Part shown: piece by piece, positions 11,955 to 24,679 of the stretch | Position numbering within the stretch: the stretch's first letter is position 1 | Layout of the letters: each line of letters begins with the position of its first letter | Origin: Nilaparvata lugens | Lineage: Eukaryota > Arthropoda > Insecta > Hemiptera > Delphacidae | Assembly: GCF_014356525.2 (NCBI RefSeq) | Contig: NC_052504.1 | Location: 58,903,137 to 58,967,136, forward strand | Length of the DNA stretch: 64,000 bases | Reading direction: 5' to 3' | The notes under the pieces: model-generated | Databases searched by the model: none | Told to the model about the DNA's origin: nothing | What the model saw: the letters and a program-made list of their open reading frames with translations, nothing else | Position numbers and translations under genes: made by a program

Positions 11955-12818
11955 TTAGTAGACAGAAGGTTGATCACTCACAGGAGTAAGATTCGAAGTG
12001 GTGGGGGGAACGCCAGCGTGATGTCACGTGTAGTAAAAAAGTGATAGAGTAACCACATCGAGCATACAGTTTATTCACTGTATCTTCAAAAACATTGTCG
12101 TTTAATCCCCTCAAGATTGACCTAGAACTTAAAAATTCTCCATACTTATAGCGAATTAATCACCAATTCTAATGATTCTAATGATTGTTAAATATTTCAA
12201 GTTCATTCAACTTGTATGAATAAAATGAGGTTGAAAGTTTCTCAAGAATCTAAAAACGTGACACGAAAAAGTTAATAATCTGGAAAAGCATTAGTAGACA
12301 ACGTTATACTATTATAATTATTTCAGATTAACCATAAAAAATCTTGATGAACCAATGCATTGCAATAAACCGATCCCAATAAATCCAATGAATTTCATTC
12401 ACATAAATGCACTGAACACATGCTGGTATCGAGCACATGTTCTACGAGAATCAAAATATCTCATCCCCGAATTCACAAGCTGATGTATAGCCAAACTACA
12501 AAATATAAACACGACCTAGAAGATAAAGAAACCTTAAGGGTTTGAAAGGGAAGGTTAGGAGGTGGGGTTTTTGCTTTTATATTGCAAAATGCTTGTATTA
12601 TTTAAATGTTTTGATAATTATTGTGAAGCAGAAACAGAAAGCTTTGCGTCAGAAAATGTTTGTGTTATATAATTTGACTATAGGTCACCGTATGATTTTC
12701 AAGAATGCGATATTCTGCCTACTCTGTACTACAGCCTACGTCACGGCTGCACTTCCCCCACTCCAATTGTATTTCAACTAAAATACTATAGATGAGTGAC
12801 CAACCTTCTGTCTACTAA
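11955..12818. mobile_element. Non-autonomous DNA transposon with terminal inverted repeats
   Basis: The ends are inverted repeats: TTAGTAGACAGAAGGTTG at 11955 and its complement ending at 12818, matching over about 25 bp with one or two mismatches. Further in, weaker inverted similarity (GAAGTGGTGGGGGGAACG against GGAGTGGGGGAAGTGCAG) suggests longer decayed arms. The 864-bp body has no transposase-like frame. I could not define a target-site duplication, so the superfamily is unknown. Confidence 0.6.
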
Positions 12819-14087
12819 TTTTGACCTGGAATAAGGTAGGCTACCTGTGTTGTAGGTACATTCGTTGAGCCTGAGTAATATCAAACTCCAGAAACATCTT
12901 TATTCACCGAACGTAGTGAGGTCTATGGATTTTCTTTTTGTCTTTATGTATGTATATAACGCATTTACAGCCAAACGCGTTGATAGAATTCTATGAGATT
13001 TGGCAGGAATAACTAAATAATGCTGAAGAAATTATAATATTTTCTACTGAAAAAAATTAATTTTGAAATATTTGAGGAATATTTTAATCAGATGAAAAGA
13101 TTATCACAGAACTGGATGATTTTATCATATGGAATACAAATTCAAACGTGAACTGAGTTTGTTAACATGTAAAAGAGGTGACATCAGATTCTTGTGGATG
13201 AGAAAACTGCGTGAGGTCTACTGTTCACACAACTACTAGTATCCATCAATGCTGCAAAATAAAAACTGCTCATCTTTGATTCAAACAATTCCGATTTCAT
13301 ATAAAATTGCGAAACACGTCTAGTCTAGTGCAATTTGAAGATCTCTTCTCAACGCATTTGCGAACTCTTGGACAGATGAATCCTGAAGTAAGTAAGACTT
13401 ATTGTGAATGAAGCGGTGGAACGGAAGAACTGATTGTAATGGAAATAAAGGATTGAAAGAAAAGAAGAGTGGTAGAAAGAGGCATAATTGAGTTAGTGGT
13501 TAGAAAAAAGGAAAGGAAGAGAAGAGAGTGAATAGGCCTAAGCGACCGGAGTGTATCGAACCAAACAACAGCCATATAATTAGTTTCTATTAGGAGAGTT
13601 AAGTCCCTCCCGGCCCATAGCAGGAGCAGGAGCCTCACTCACGGTCGCAGCCTCCCAGAAGGTACAAAATTGAAGCTCTGTGCTCGATTCAAGGTCTTTC
13701 CTTTAATTTGGAGCATTCACTGAATCGTACAGCGCAGCTCAGTCAATACAACCCTACTTTTTTCATCAATTATTCCACCTTCATCACATTTATGTGAAAC
13801 TCACCCAGGTAAAAAACTAATTATACTCTAGAAATCGGACATTTCGCTGAAATAATTTGTTGTTTAGGAAAAAGCAAAGGTTCATTAACCTGAATTTCCA
13901 GTCTGGAAAAATAATTATAATTCGCAATGGACTTATCAAACTTCATGACTAAATTCGCTCAAAAAATTATTATTTTGTCCAACAGTAGCACTCTTGAGTC
14001 AAGGTTGATGTGATCTGCACACTGAAAGATTTCCACATCTTCAACCTCACACTTCATAGAATATTGATTGAGATTGAATGATCTACC
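12819..14087. other. Intronic stretch, no gene seen
   Basis: Mostly A+T-rich. A purine-rich segment at about 13405-13545 is followed by a balanced block to 13700. Open frames on the minus strand there are low-complexity pyrimidine readings. Confidence 0.5.
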
Positions 14088-15532
14088 TTTGCAAAATATT
14101 ATCCTCATTCTTTGCATATATCATATAGGAAAAAAATTGCTATGAACCTTATCGATTTGTAATATTAAGTCTCTCTCAAATGAGTTTGATGAGATGAAGC
14201 TATAAATAATCTATTAATACAAATTAAAAAAAAACAATATATTATAAAACAATATATATATTAAAAAATTGTTTAAACTTTAACATACATATTTTAAAGA
14301 CTAGTTGAAAATTTCAACTTGAAAATGGCCAATCGAAAATAGTCGTTGAAATATTTTTAATTTTCTAATATAAGGGTACCCACTACACGTTTTTATATTG
14401 TTTTTAATAATTTGAATAGAGTAGCCCATATAAGTGAAGTGATTCTATTAATGTAGTATTTCCACTACAATCAATATATTTGAGTAGATTGATATTCACT
14501 GTCTAATTTATAGATTGATTGAATTGAAAGGGAAATATATATTTAAAGTCAAATTAATCAAGAGTCGATATTTCCCAGGAAATAATTGATTGCTGACAAT
14601 AGATTGGTTACTTTATCATGTGCTCTATCCTCACGTGTTCCTTTGAAATGTTTCATAATTTGAATGGAGAATTCATCAATCTTCAATCTCTATAGAATTG
14701 AGATTATGTAATCAAAGAAGTCATTCAAAGATGAGAAAACTGTTCTGAACTGAACACAGTGCACACTTATACATGTATGGTTCATCAAAAAAATCAAATG
14801 AAGTATGTAAAGACCACAACCTATAAATGAAATTAAGGGAATGTTTATATAAACTTGAACTTGATATTAGGTGGAATTCACATTCATTTATCCACTGGTG
14901 ACGACACTTGAAATAAATTCACATCATTACGGTGGACCGTTGACTGGCAAACAGGAAACTCACGTTCACCTTGTATGAAAGGAGCTGTCGCTGTCTCTCC
15001 ACTTGACGCGTATTATAACATATTCTGGCACCTGGGGCTGGGGCCAGTCTTTAGAAGCACGATGAACGGGAAGACTAATATTATTTGCTGGGTGAAATGT
15101 TGCAAATTTACTCCTCGTTCATAGCCACAGTTGGACAGTTCAGTCAGCATGGGCTACACGTGAGAAGTGAAGAGAAAAATTTGTGGAGAGAATAAGGTGA
15201 GGCCAAGCGTAGAATTCCAGAAACACTGGAACTCTTCCAGGTTATTCCCGACTGTCCTTCTCACTCGCGCCCGTTCCACCAACCGTATCAGCTTCCTTGT
15301 TGTGCGCATAAAATTGCATATCGTAACACGTGTTTTGACTGGGAATTCGATGCGTACACAAAATGCTAACCCACACCAACGCCACAACCTTTGTTTTGCT
15401 TCATTGGTTTCCGTCTTGTTACTTGAGTCTTTTGCTTTGAATTCCAAATTCGAAATTCACTGGCTCCTGGGATCATCACCTCTTTGTTCACACCCTATTA
15501 AATCTGCGGATAACTGTTCAGTAGGCTCTACA
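14088..15532 (+). repeat. Tandem duplication of 1.44 kb, copy 1
   Basis: The unit starts TTTGCAAAATATTATCCTC and ends at GGCTCTACA. The same unit follows at once. Its left half is A+T-rich and differs from copy 2 at scattered bases and small indels. The right part, from about 14980 on (some 550 bp, GC-balanced), looks identical in both copies. Open frames in both directions inside it lack ATG starts. Confidence 0.9.
15142..15196 (+). promoter_or_regulatory. Candidate start site and short first exon, copy 1
   Basis: TCAGTC at 15140-15145 is a perfect arthropod initiator. A consensus donor, AATAAG|GTGAGG, follows after 15196. This is the signature of a short non-coding first exon on the plus strand. 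I see no TATA box or good DPE. The same pair recurs at 16580-16634 in the second copy of the duplication. A transcript is inferred, not shown. Confidence 0.25.
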
Positions 15533-16970
15533 TTTGCAAAATAATATCCTCATTCTTTGCATATATCATATAGAAAATAAATTGCTATGAACCTTATCGA
15601 TTTGTAATATTAAGTCTCTCTCAAATGAGTTTGATGAGATGAATCAATAATCTATTAATACAAAAAAAAAAACAATATATTATAAAACAATATATATATT
15701 AAAAAATTGTTTAAACTTTAACATACATATTTTATAGACTAGTTGAAAATTTCAACTTGAAAATGGCCAATCGAAACTAGTTGTTGAAATATTTTTAATT
15801 TTTTAATATAAGGGTACCTACTACAAGTTTTTATATTGTTTTTAATAATTTGAATAAAGTAGCCCATATAAGTGAAGTGATTTTATTAATATAGTATTTC
15901 CACTTCAATCAATATATTTGAGTAGATTGATATTCACTGTCTAATTTATAGATTGATTGAATTGAAAGGGAAATATATATTTAAAGTCAAATTAATCAAG
16001 AGTCGATATTTCCCACGAAATAATTGATTGCTGACAATAGATTGGTTACTTTATCATGTGCTCTATCCTCACGTGTTCCTTTGAAATGTTTCATAATTTG
16101 AATGGAGAATTCATCAATCTTCAATCTCTATAGAATTGAGATTATGTGATCAAAGAAGTCATTCAAAGATGAGAAAACTGTTCTGAACTGAACACAGTGC
16201 ACACTTATACATGTATGGTTCATCAAAAAAATCAAATGAAGTATGTAAAGACCACAACCTATAAATGAAATTAAGGGAATGTTTATATAAACTTAAACTT
16301 GATATTGGGTGGAATTCACATTCATTTATTCAATGGTGACGACACTTGAAATAAATTCACATCATTACGGTGGACCGTTGACTGGCGAACAGGAAACTCA
16401 CGTTCGCCTTGTATGAAAGGAGCTGTCGCTGTCTCTCCACTTGACGCGTATTATAACATATTCTGGCACCTGGGGCTGGGGCCAGTCTTTAGAAGCACGA
16501 TGAACGGGAAGACTAATATTATTTGCTGGGTGAAATGTTGCAAATTTACTCCTCGTTCATAGCCACAGTTGGACAGTTCAGTCAGCATGGGCTACACGTG
16601 AGAAGTGAAGAGAAAAATTTGTGGAGAGAATAAGGTGAGGCCAAGCGTAGAATTCCAGAAACACTGGAACTCTTCCAGGTTATTCCCGACTGTCCTTCTC
16701 ACTCGCGCCCGTTCCACCAACCGTATCAGCTTCCTTGTTGTGCGCATAAAATTGCATATCGTAACACGTGTTTTGACTGGGAATTCGATGCGTACACAAA
16801 ATGCTAACCCACACCAACGCCACAACCTTTGTTTTGCTTCATTGGTTTCCGTCTTGTTACTTGAGTCTTTTGCTTTGAATTCCAAATTCGAAATTCACTG
16901 GCTCCTGGGATCATCACCTCTTTGTTCACACCCTATTAAATCTGCGGATAACTGTTCAGTAGGCTCTACA
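15533..16970 (+). repeat. Tandem duplication of 1.44 kb, copy 2
   Basis: This is the second copy, beginning TTTGCAAAATAATATCCTC at 15533. The offset is 1445 bp at the left end and 1438 bp in the right half. It ends at about 16970, where the sequence turns unique (ATCAAAAAGGGCATC). Short homology (CTAC, then TTTGC) at the breakpoint fits unequal exchange or microhomology-mediated duplication. Confidence 0.9.
16580..16634 (+). promoter_or_regulatory. Candidate start site and short first exon, copy 2
   Basis: Exact copy of the 15142-15196 signature (TCAGTC initiator, AAG|GTGAGG donor), carried over by the tandem duplication. Only this copy is followed by the unique candidate exon at 16963-17075. 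Confidence 0.2.
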
Positions 16971-17075
16971 TCAAAAAGGGCATCACCCTCAGATGACACT
17001 TGCTTTGATCAGTGGAATTTCAAAAGAAGCATCTTGGATGCTAATTTAATACTGTCTACTCGAGTCAAGATTCAG
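16963..17075 (+). CDS. Possible plus-strand exon, product unknown
   Basis: An acceptor-like TGTTCAGTAG is followed by 113 nt open in one frame, reading STSKRASPSDDTCFDQWNFK and on to STRVKIQ. It ends at a consensus donor, ATTCAG|GTGAGAC. The frame also stays open upstream through the duplicated unit. The right breakpoint of the duplication lies just inside this segment. I recognise no domain and found no partner exon, so this is a weak candidate. Confidence 0.22.
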
Positions 17076-17825
17076 GTGAGACGTAAGCTTATCAGAGTAT
17101 CAGAATTTGTGAATGAATTGGACTGAAGTAAATTTTTGATTGTGAAGTGGTAATCCAAGTATAGTATTCCAATTGGAAAGCAGGATACTGACCCAACATA
17201 TTTATGAAATACAGCTAAATTTTCAGTTCTTAGTTACAGCAACAACTTATGAGTGTTTTTCCATCTTGTAGAGTGAATGAACTCGAATGTAAAGTTATAA
17301 TTTGCCTGTACCTGTACTATATTAGTTATATTTACCAATACTATACTTGGAGTTAGTAACAAATAACTTATAGAATTCAAACATTCAACTTAATAAATAA
17401 TATGTTAGATAATAATCGGAGGTGGATGGAGTTTATTTTGTTAGCATTGTTCTGTTATTATTCACAATAATGCAAAGAGTAATCGTTCACAGAAAACTCT
17501 CAACATTTGAATACGGTACTTTCATAGATATGGGTGACGATAAATTCTCATGCGATCATTTCACGCGCTGAATAACTCCATTTTTGGAAGCAAAATTTTC
17601 TGCTAGTGTGAGTTATCTCCTCGTATTTATTATTACTCTGTTGTTTTACATTGCATGAGTGGAAGAGAACGGTTGTTTATAGTCATTTTTTATGTACTTT
17701 ATATCGGGAGATGTTTGCAATTGGAGTTGCGTCACAAGTTTTTGCACCTAGTGGTTCACAGCTGAATGACTCTTTTACAATGAACTGATATTTATTGATT
17801 TCTTTGTGGATCAATATTTATAACC
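17076..17825. other. Intronic A+T-rich stretch
   Basis: I see nothing beyond short chance frames. Confidence 0.5.
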
Positions 17826-18174
17826 CTTATTAGGTAGAGAGTCAATAAAGGAGAGAGGAGACAGGGAAAGAGAGGAAATCCATGATTCAAGTAGAAAAAG
17901 CAGTAATCATATTTCTTAAGGGAGAAAAGAGAAGAATCTTCTGATCAGAGGAGACGAACTATCAGGTGAATAGAATTCAAGGAGAAGAAAAGAGAATTAT
18001 CAAGAGAATAGATTGAATAAGAGACGAATCGAGGAGAAAAGTAGGGTTTGTAGAAAAAATAGAATTTCCATGACAAAAGATAAGAATGAGAATTTTAAAT
18101 ACATGACAAGGGGAAAAAAGGAGACTACTGATTGATTCGGTTACTAAATAGAGAAAGAAAAGACAGCGGAAGAC

Positions 18175-18212
<38 letters not shown>

Positions 18213-18290
18213 GAAATTGAGAAAATAATAAAAATCAAAAGATAGGAGCAGGAGAGAAATGAGAAATGAGAGTGAGCTAGGACTCTAGGA
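17826..18290 (+). repeat. Long purine-rich tract with (GA)n
   Basis: About 460 bp are strongly biased to A and G on the plus strand, with a pure GA run of about 35 bp near 18178-18212. A second purine-rich tract covers about 18430-18670. Such tracts can form triplex or H-DNA. The long open frames on the minus strand here are low-complexity readings of the pyrimidine strand. Confidence 0.85.
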
Positions 18291-18679
18291 CACCTGTGCC
18301 ACATTACCCAGTAGTTGAGAAATGTTGGGTTTTGAGAGTTTGCTTCATTTTATAAATGTTTTCTGATTGTTGGTAATCAAAAAGTTCAAATTTGTATTTA
18401 TTCAAACAATGACCAACCTCAAGTGGAGGAAGATTAGCATCTTGACTCTCAGAGAATAGGAACAAAGAGAAAATATGAGAAATTGAGATAAAAGAAAAAA
18501 GAAGAAGAAGAGGAAGAAAAACAAAATAGACGGAACAGGAGAGATGAGTAGATGATGAACAGGAGGGAATGATGAGAATAGAAAAGGAGAATAAATGGAT
18601 GAGGATAAATGGTGGAGAAGGAAGAAATGTGATGCAAGGAGGAGTGAAGAGGAGAAAAGAGAAGTGATTGGTGGAAGCA

Positions 18680-21600
18680 TGCCGCAGGACCATCGTGCTG
18701 GAAGCAAGTCGGAGCATTTTCCATAGAGACTCGAAAAAGAACACAAAGAGCAATAAAATATATAGTGATATTGTAAAATGCCCCAGCCTGGAAGGATTAT
18801 CGGATATGTCTTTTTCCGTTTCTATTACAACGGAGCAGCCGACGGTTTGCTTTGAAGCGAAGGGAAACAACTTATTGTTGAAGTGAAAGAAGTGAATTTT
18901 TGCTGAGGATTTTATCATAGAACATGAAGCCTGGCCTTAGAGAGCCGAGATGGCGAACTGGCTGCACTGCTGGTTGTCCAAGTTGAGGCTTATCTCGTGC
19001 CATATGATGGATGCGCCTCACAGCTCATGCAATCCTGCAATCCTACCCCTACTGCCTACTTCCCACTCCCACCACAATCCAATAAATAATTCCATTCTGC
19101 TTTTGACATTTGAATTTAGACTACAAAACGCTTGACTATTGTATCATTCTCGTGCATTGGAAGTTTCACTTGAAGGAGGTTCTTAATAATAAATTATGCT
19201 ATTATTAGTTGTTGGACCACAGCGCAAGCTAGATAAGATAACTTTATTGCAGTTGAAGATTATACAAAATATCATCATCAAAAACATAGAACTTCTTTTA
19301 AATTATGAACTAAGACCGTAGATAATATTAAATGCTTTATAGAATGATATTGGCAAATTTTAATTGGCTACTATCGGCAACACAATATAGATTTGTTTTC
19401 ATAATTATCTCTTCATTGATATTCTGCAAGTAGAATTTACAACATAAGCAATAAAATGATACAGTTTAGCTTTCAGTGACAGAAAATGTTCTCCAAGACC
19501 GTAAAGGATTCGGGACAGGATGAAACCAATCAGTGCAAGTGATCGTTGAGATTCCATTACCTGATTGATTGGCTTTGAAGAAAAATCACTTTCAATTATT
19601 TTCACCGTGGATTAACAGAAATTCTGTGTTTCTTTGGAGCTTACCTTCCGTAACAAGATAGGAAATTCTGTAATTACTTTCTGATCCGCCTTTGATGGCA
19701 CTATGAGCTCCGAGATATATCTCTCTCATCTCTAACAAAACAATAACTAAGATTAATTTCTAGAAGGCTAGTTAATCTGATAAGATATTCTTTGATTAAT
19801 ATTATTCCATTCACTCAATAAAGTTTCATAAGAATCAATTGGAAAAATAATTTAGACAAATTTTTGAAATAATTGATTGACAAATACTTTTAGTTAAGTA
19901 TTTATCTAATTTCTGACAGTTGTGATGGAGTTGAATCCCATCCTCTTTAGAGATTCTATTTTGGTTTGAATACTCAACTCTACAATATTGTACTTATAAT
20001 TTTCTCTGTTATGTGGAAAAGAAAATGTGAGATTATGCGTTTTTTAATTCAGATCTACTGGGGAAATCGGAGGATTCTTCACAGAATATGATCACGTATT
20101 TTATATTTTCCAGTTTCGGTTTCACCCTTCATTGCATATCACAAAAGTTCTCAATTGTTATAAATGTTTGATGAGATTGTTCAGTTGATCTCCAAAATGC
20201 AGATTCTGTCAGTTCTGAACGCTCACGAAGTAATTAGAAATCGCTGGAAATTTAGTTGTGATTTACTGGTGGAAATGAAGGGTGTTAATTGTTTGTTGGG
20301 TGTTTCTGTCTGGAGAAGACCCACATATCGTTTTGCAACCAACTCATTGATGCAAAGTTTGTTACAGTGCGACAATACAAGCTACTTCATCGAACTATGA
20401 GGGCTTTGGAGTTTGCAGCAGTGTGCATTTAGCGAGCTGGTAAACACTTGTCGGTGAAACTGTTGAAAACATTACATTCAACTGTTCAACATTACATTTT
20501 ATGTGTTGCGGTAACAATTTAAAGGTAGTAAAAGTTTAGGTAGAGTTGAGGTAGGTAGACAAATTTGAAACAATACGTTGATTATCTTCATCACAGATAG
20601 AACAATCCAACAGTTACAATCCAACATACAAAATTATTATTTAATACCTCATCATCTGTTTAGGAAGATTTCAAATCGATAATATGCATTGAACTACCTA
20701 ATTAAAAACATTGATTAAATCATATTTACTTATATTTTAATCTTGATTTGCTCTTCTCGCAAATCAATAATGAGGATCATAAGTGCATGATTATTGAGTT
20801 GAATTGATTTACAATGATGGTTTCATTCTTTCCATTTATTTTCTTCAATAAAGTTTCCTAGTTGATAATCAGTTTTCCTTGTTGCAAAGTTCAAATTTCA
20901 CATTCTATTGTTTATCCATTCATAATATCTATAATATATAAAATATGTATATATATTAATATATATATTATGTATGAAATAGCGATTTTATGCATATAAT
21001 TCATCTGCTTCGTAGCAAGTTGCTCGACATTTCCAAAACGAGTGAATCGATTTAACAAACGTGTCATGAACTAAACAGGCTACTGCTTGAGAGCAGGACG
21101 TCCAAATAATTAACATAGTTCTACCTGTGACAAACATTTGTTAGTGCTTGTATTTGAACGGGAATAACGGCTCCCCAAGGACGAATCCATCCCATAAGGC
21201 CAGCACCATACGCGTTGTTCAACCCACATTTCTCATCAAATGAACGGAAAGAGATCCTCTGTTAGCTATTAAAATGCTCCGCACGATTTACTGGTCAATT
21301 CATAAATCTCTAAGAGCTTAGACAATAAATCCAGAAATATTATTCCTCGCAGACGCATAGAAAAATCGAATAAATTAAATCCCTCTCGAATTCAATAATC
21401 TACGTTCCAAATTGAAATAGCAATGATTAAAACGCTTCTCGATTTCAGTTTATTCAATTTGTGAATAACAAATCACGTTCCATGTAAATTTCGGCTAGGT
21501 GATCACGTTTCAAGAGCACTACAAAATTAATAACTAGAATATCAATGAGGTTCCAAACTTTGAATACTAATTCATTTTGTTTGTAGGATGTTGGAACTTG

Positions 21601-24600
21601 CATAGCGATTAATTCGGCAACAACATACTCATACCAGTGCGAGTTGGATTTAATTGAATTCACTCATTGGATTAGGAGATAAATGTGGGAATGACCAATG
21701 TGCCATGGATCAACCTAGTTCTGATTCGATGGCAGTAATCTCAATGTCAATATGGGAGTGGCTTGTAATCGATTACAACGTAGTCGACTTGATAATAGCG
21801 GACTGTGAAGGGAAATCAATGCTACTTTGAATTGTTAATTGCCAATCAAACTGCGATTGCTTAATTGAAGCTGCTGTCCAGATTGCCTTAAATGTCCAAT
21901 ACGCTTCTATTAAAAAAATCGTATTATCAAGATCCAATGACGAGTGGAAATGAATTCTATGGGTTTAACTTGAAAACTTTTTACCTCTCAATAATCGACA
22001 AAAAATAAGTTTGAAATAGCATAATATTTAATAGATGGGATATAGGGATTTCAACACAGAATAAGATGTTTATATATTTCAATCTAATCTATCTTCATCT
22101 TTGAACTATAGTTACTGTTAATGAGAGAAGTTATTGATAATTTCGATTTATGACTTCTGTAATCTACTCAATCACACAATAATTATTCTCTTGAATCAAT
22201 ATACTTCTAAGAATCTCATGTACAGCATATTCTAGGCCTACTTGGTATTTTTTAAACAAGTCAACTAGAACACTTCAATTTGTATTTCCAAGAGCTTATA
22301 TAGAACCTGTCTGCATCGAGATAACGGCCCATGTTGGGAAACTTTATACTATCAATAAAAATGGTAAAATGGATGAAATGAGAATGGAGTGTTTTCAACA
22401 CAAGTCTCACCTGAATTGAAAACCTACATATAGAAAACTGGAAGGGTGCTAAATGCAGTAAACCTATTTCCACAATGTACATAATGCAAATAAGCAAACG
22501 CAGTTATGAGATATTATTAGTAATTCAAGAAGGAGTTAAATAATATAAATTGGAGTAATTTTTCTGGAGAAGTGGCTGGGAAGGATGAAAAAGACAAAGA
22601 GGATGATGTTTTTTCTCGTTTCAAATTAAGAGTTTCCTGTCGCTAGTTGGCAAGTGTGGAGATGAGCTGCTAGACGTTCACACGGTTAACTCACGTTATC
22701 CGGCCACACACCAGCGGAGAATCACCGAGAAAGCAGGAATAGAGATAAGAGAGAAGTGAAAGAAGAAAGGAAGATGTGTGGGTGATATAATTAGAGGGCG
22801 ACCAGAGCGACATCTGTATTAGCGACAACTACAATGTGCGTCATCACCCAAAAAAGGTGGCCAACACTTCTTAACTTATGTAAAACATTTATCACTGGAA
22901 AGAGATTGGAGTCCGTGTGTAAGTGTAAGTTAAAATGTGGAAATCCGGTTGGAGTATTGAAATGATAGAGATCCGCAATCTTCAATCTATTTCTGATGCA
23001 ATGATGTGATAAAAATAAGTTCAATTTAAATAATGTGGATGTGAACGGAATGATTGTGATTACTACACGGAATCAAAATTAGAATCTATTTTTTCTCAAA
23101 TTCCCATGGTAGTAGATCTTCTCATTGGGAAACAGATTTCAACTCAAGTTGTTAATGGGAGACTTGAGTTTGAATGTACGTAATATGAACGATTAATAAC
23201 AAATTTAAGAGATACAGTCGAGTTCATTCTCCTTATAAGCAAATTTTGATAGGTCATTGTTACTATTGATCATGTACTAAATGCTACTATTGATTGTACT
23301 GTACGTATTTCATTCCATTTACAATTTAAAATTAAGTATTGCTTCTGATTACTCAACCTTCAAAACTGATGTGCGTTGAGGGAGAGTAATGATTCAATCA
23401 AGTAGTAAACAAGTATTATTTATTGGTTTGATTCTCGATTTACAGCTTCAAAGAGCACAAATAATTGATAAGGGTGGCTGAACCTATAGATATCCTTAGT
23501 GAGCTTGTTGCAGAATATCTCTATTATTTCTCCGAGTTCTTAGCTGGGTAATAAACGTGAATTATAGATTCTGAGTCTTAAGGATTTGAAAGATTCCCGA
23601 AAGGTCAAAATTGTTACAAACAGCTAATCAAGATGAGAAACTAGGAACAATGCATCGAAGGACATTGACTTCTAAAAGTAATAACAGTTATTGTAGAAAG
23701 CGAAAACAAGACGAGGTTGTAAAATCGAAACGTCCAAACAATAGGGCGTGCTCCCCAAAACAAAATAACAATCGCGATTAGAATCGTAAAAATATGTTTT
23801 ACGTCACTGAAAATACCAGATATCGCTGCAAATAGAGGAAAATAGTGAAGTCGTGAAGATTGAAAAGAAGATGGAGAAAGTGATTGCAACAGTCCACTAT
23901 CGAACTCGTCTAATTAACGCTGGTGACCGGCCCAGTCGTGATTGAGGGATGCTGGATGCTGGATGCTGGATGCTGCATGCGGCCACCTACAAAGCTCCAA
24001 AGAGGCTTTTCCAGTTGCCGAATATCCCGATGTAATATGGAGCTGCACTTGGATCGAAACAAATTTGATGACTTCTAACCAAAGAACTATAAGATCTTAC
24101 TTCCAGTTCTATGCTTTTATCAAAACTAGGAACTGAAATATAAAAATCAAGGTGGTATTGGCGAGATCGTGACTATGATTGGTTATTCTAGCTCAAATCC
24201 ATTTGAAATTTGAGAAATGATTCGATTTTCAAGCGGATTTGTTGATTATCGTACATGATATTTTTTTAATAATGCTATTCAATGAAGTTTAAGAATAAGA
24301 ACGCTTCAAAGAAGGAAGTAGGAAAAGGTAATTAGGTCAGTTTCATTGTAAGAAATATCTAAACATAAGAAACCTTTGAAACAAAACAATTTTTTTGAAA
24401 GTTCAATTTAAACAAGTATCAATTCAAGTAGCATAGAAAAGAAACTCAAACAATCTAAGTAATAATGAAGCTCTGTTACTGATTTCATTATTGATGAGAA
24501 AATATAAGACAAGTAGTACAGTACAAGCCATTCCTGTTTCATAAAAAAATCAAAAAGCCAATAGGGATCCCTCTTTCACGAGATTTCAGAAGTCACCAAA
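18680..24600. other. Intronic stretch with scattered islands
   Basis: Balanced blocks occur at about 18660-18960, 22600-22800 and 23890-24060. The 19220-19290 segment (ACTTTATTGCAG, then A+T-rich sequence) resembles retroelement 3' tails. An alternating A/T palindromic patch lies at 20930-20985. Apart from the 78-codon frame at 20164 I found nothing that reads as a gene. Confidence 0.4.
20164..20400 (+). CDS. 78-residue ORF, product unknown
   Basis: A true ATG-started frame of 78 codons (MFDEIVQLISKMQILSVLNA onward) with mixed composition and no repeats. The sequence is somewhat amphipathic, with no clear signal peptide or membrane span. I recognise no family, see no splice sites that would extend it, and do not know if it is transcribed. 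Confidence 0.2.
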   Translation: MFDEIVQLISKMQILSVLNAHEVIRNRWKFSCDLLVEMKGVNCLLGVSVWRRPTYRFATNSLMQSLLQCDNTSYFIEL

Positions 24601-24639
24601 AACAGTTTACTCTATGTTGAATTGAATAAATAGATAATA

Positions 24640-24679
24640 CAAGTCCAGTTATGGTCCAGTTCGACCTTAACTGGACTTG
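24640..24679. repeat. Perfect 12-bp hairpin
   Basis: Arms CAAGTCCAGTTA (24640-24651) and TAACTGGACTTG (24668-24679) enclose a 16-bp loop that itself repeats GGTCCAGTTCGACC. It is too short for a microRNA precursor and may be a transposon relic. Confidence 0.7.

Noticed and set aside
15154..15447. 97-codon frame duplicated exactly at 16592-16885
   Set aside because: The frame has no ATG start. Its repetition is due to the DNA duplication, and opposite-strand frames are equally open.
18304..18918. 204-codon minus-strand open frame
   Set aside because: It reads the pyrimidine strand of a purine-rich tract (runs of F, L, S), has two overlapping companions in other frames, and has no domain.
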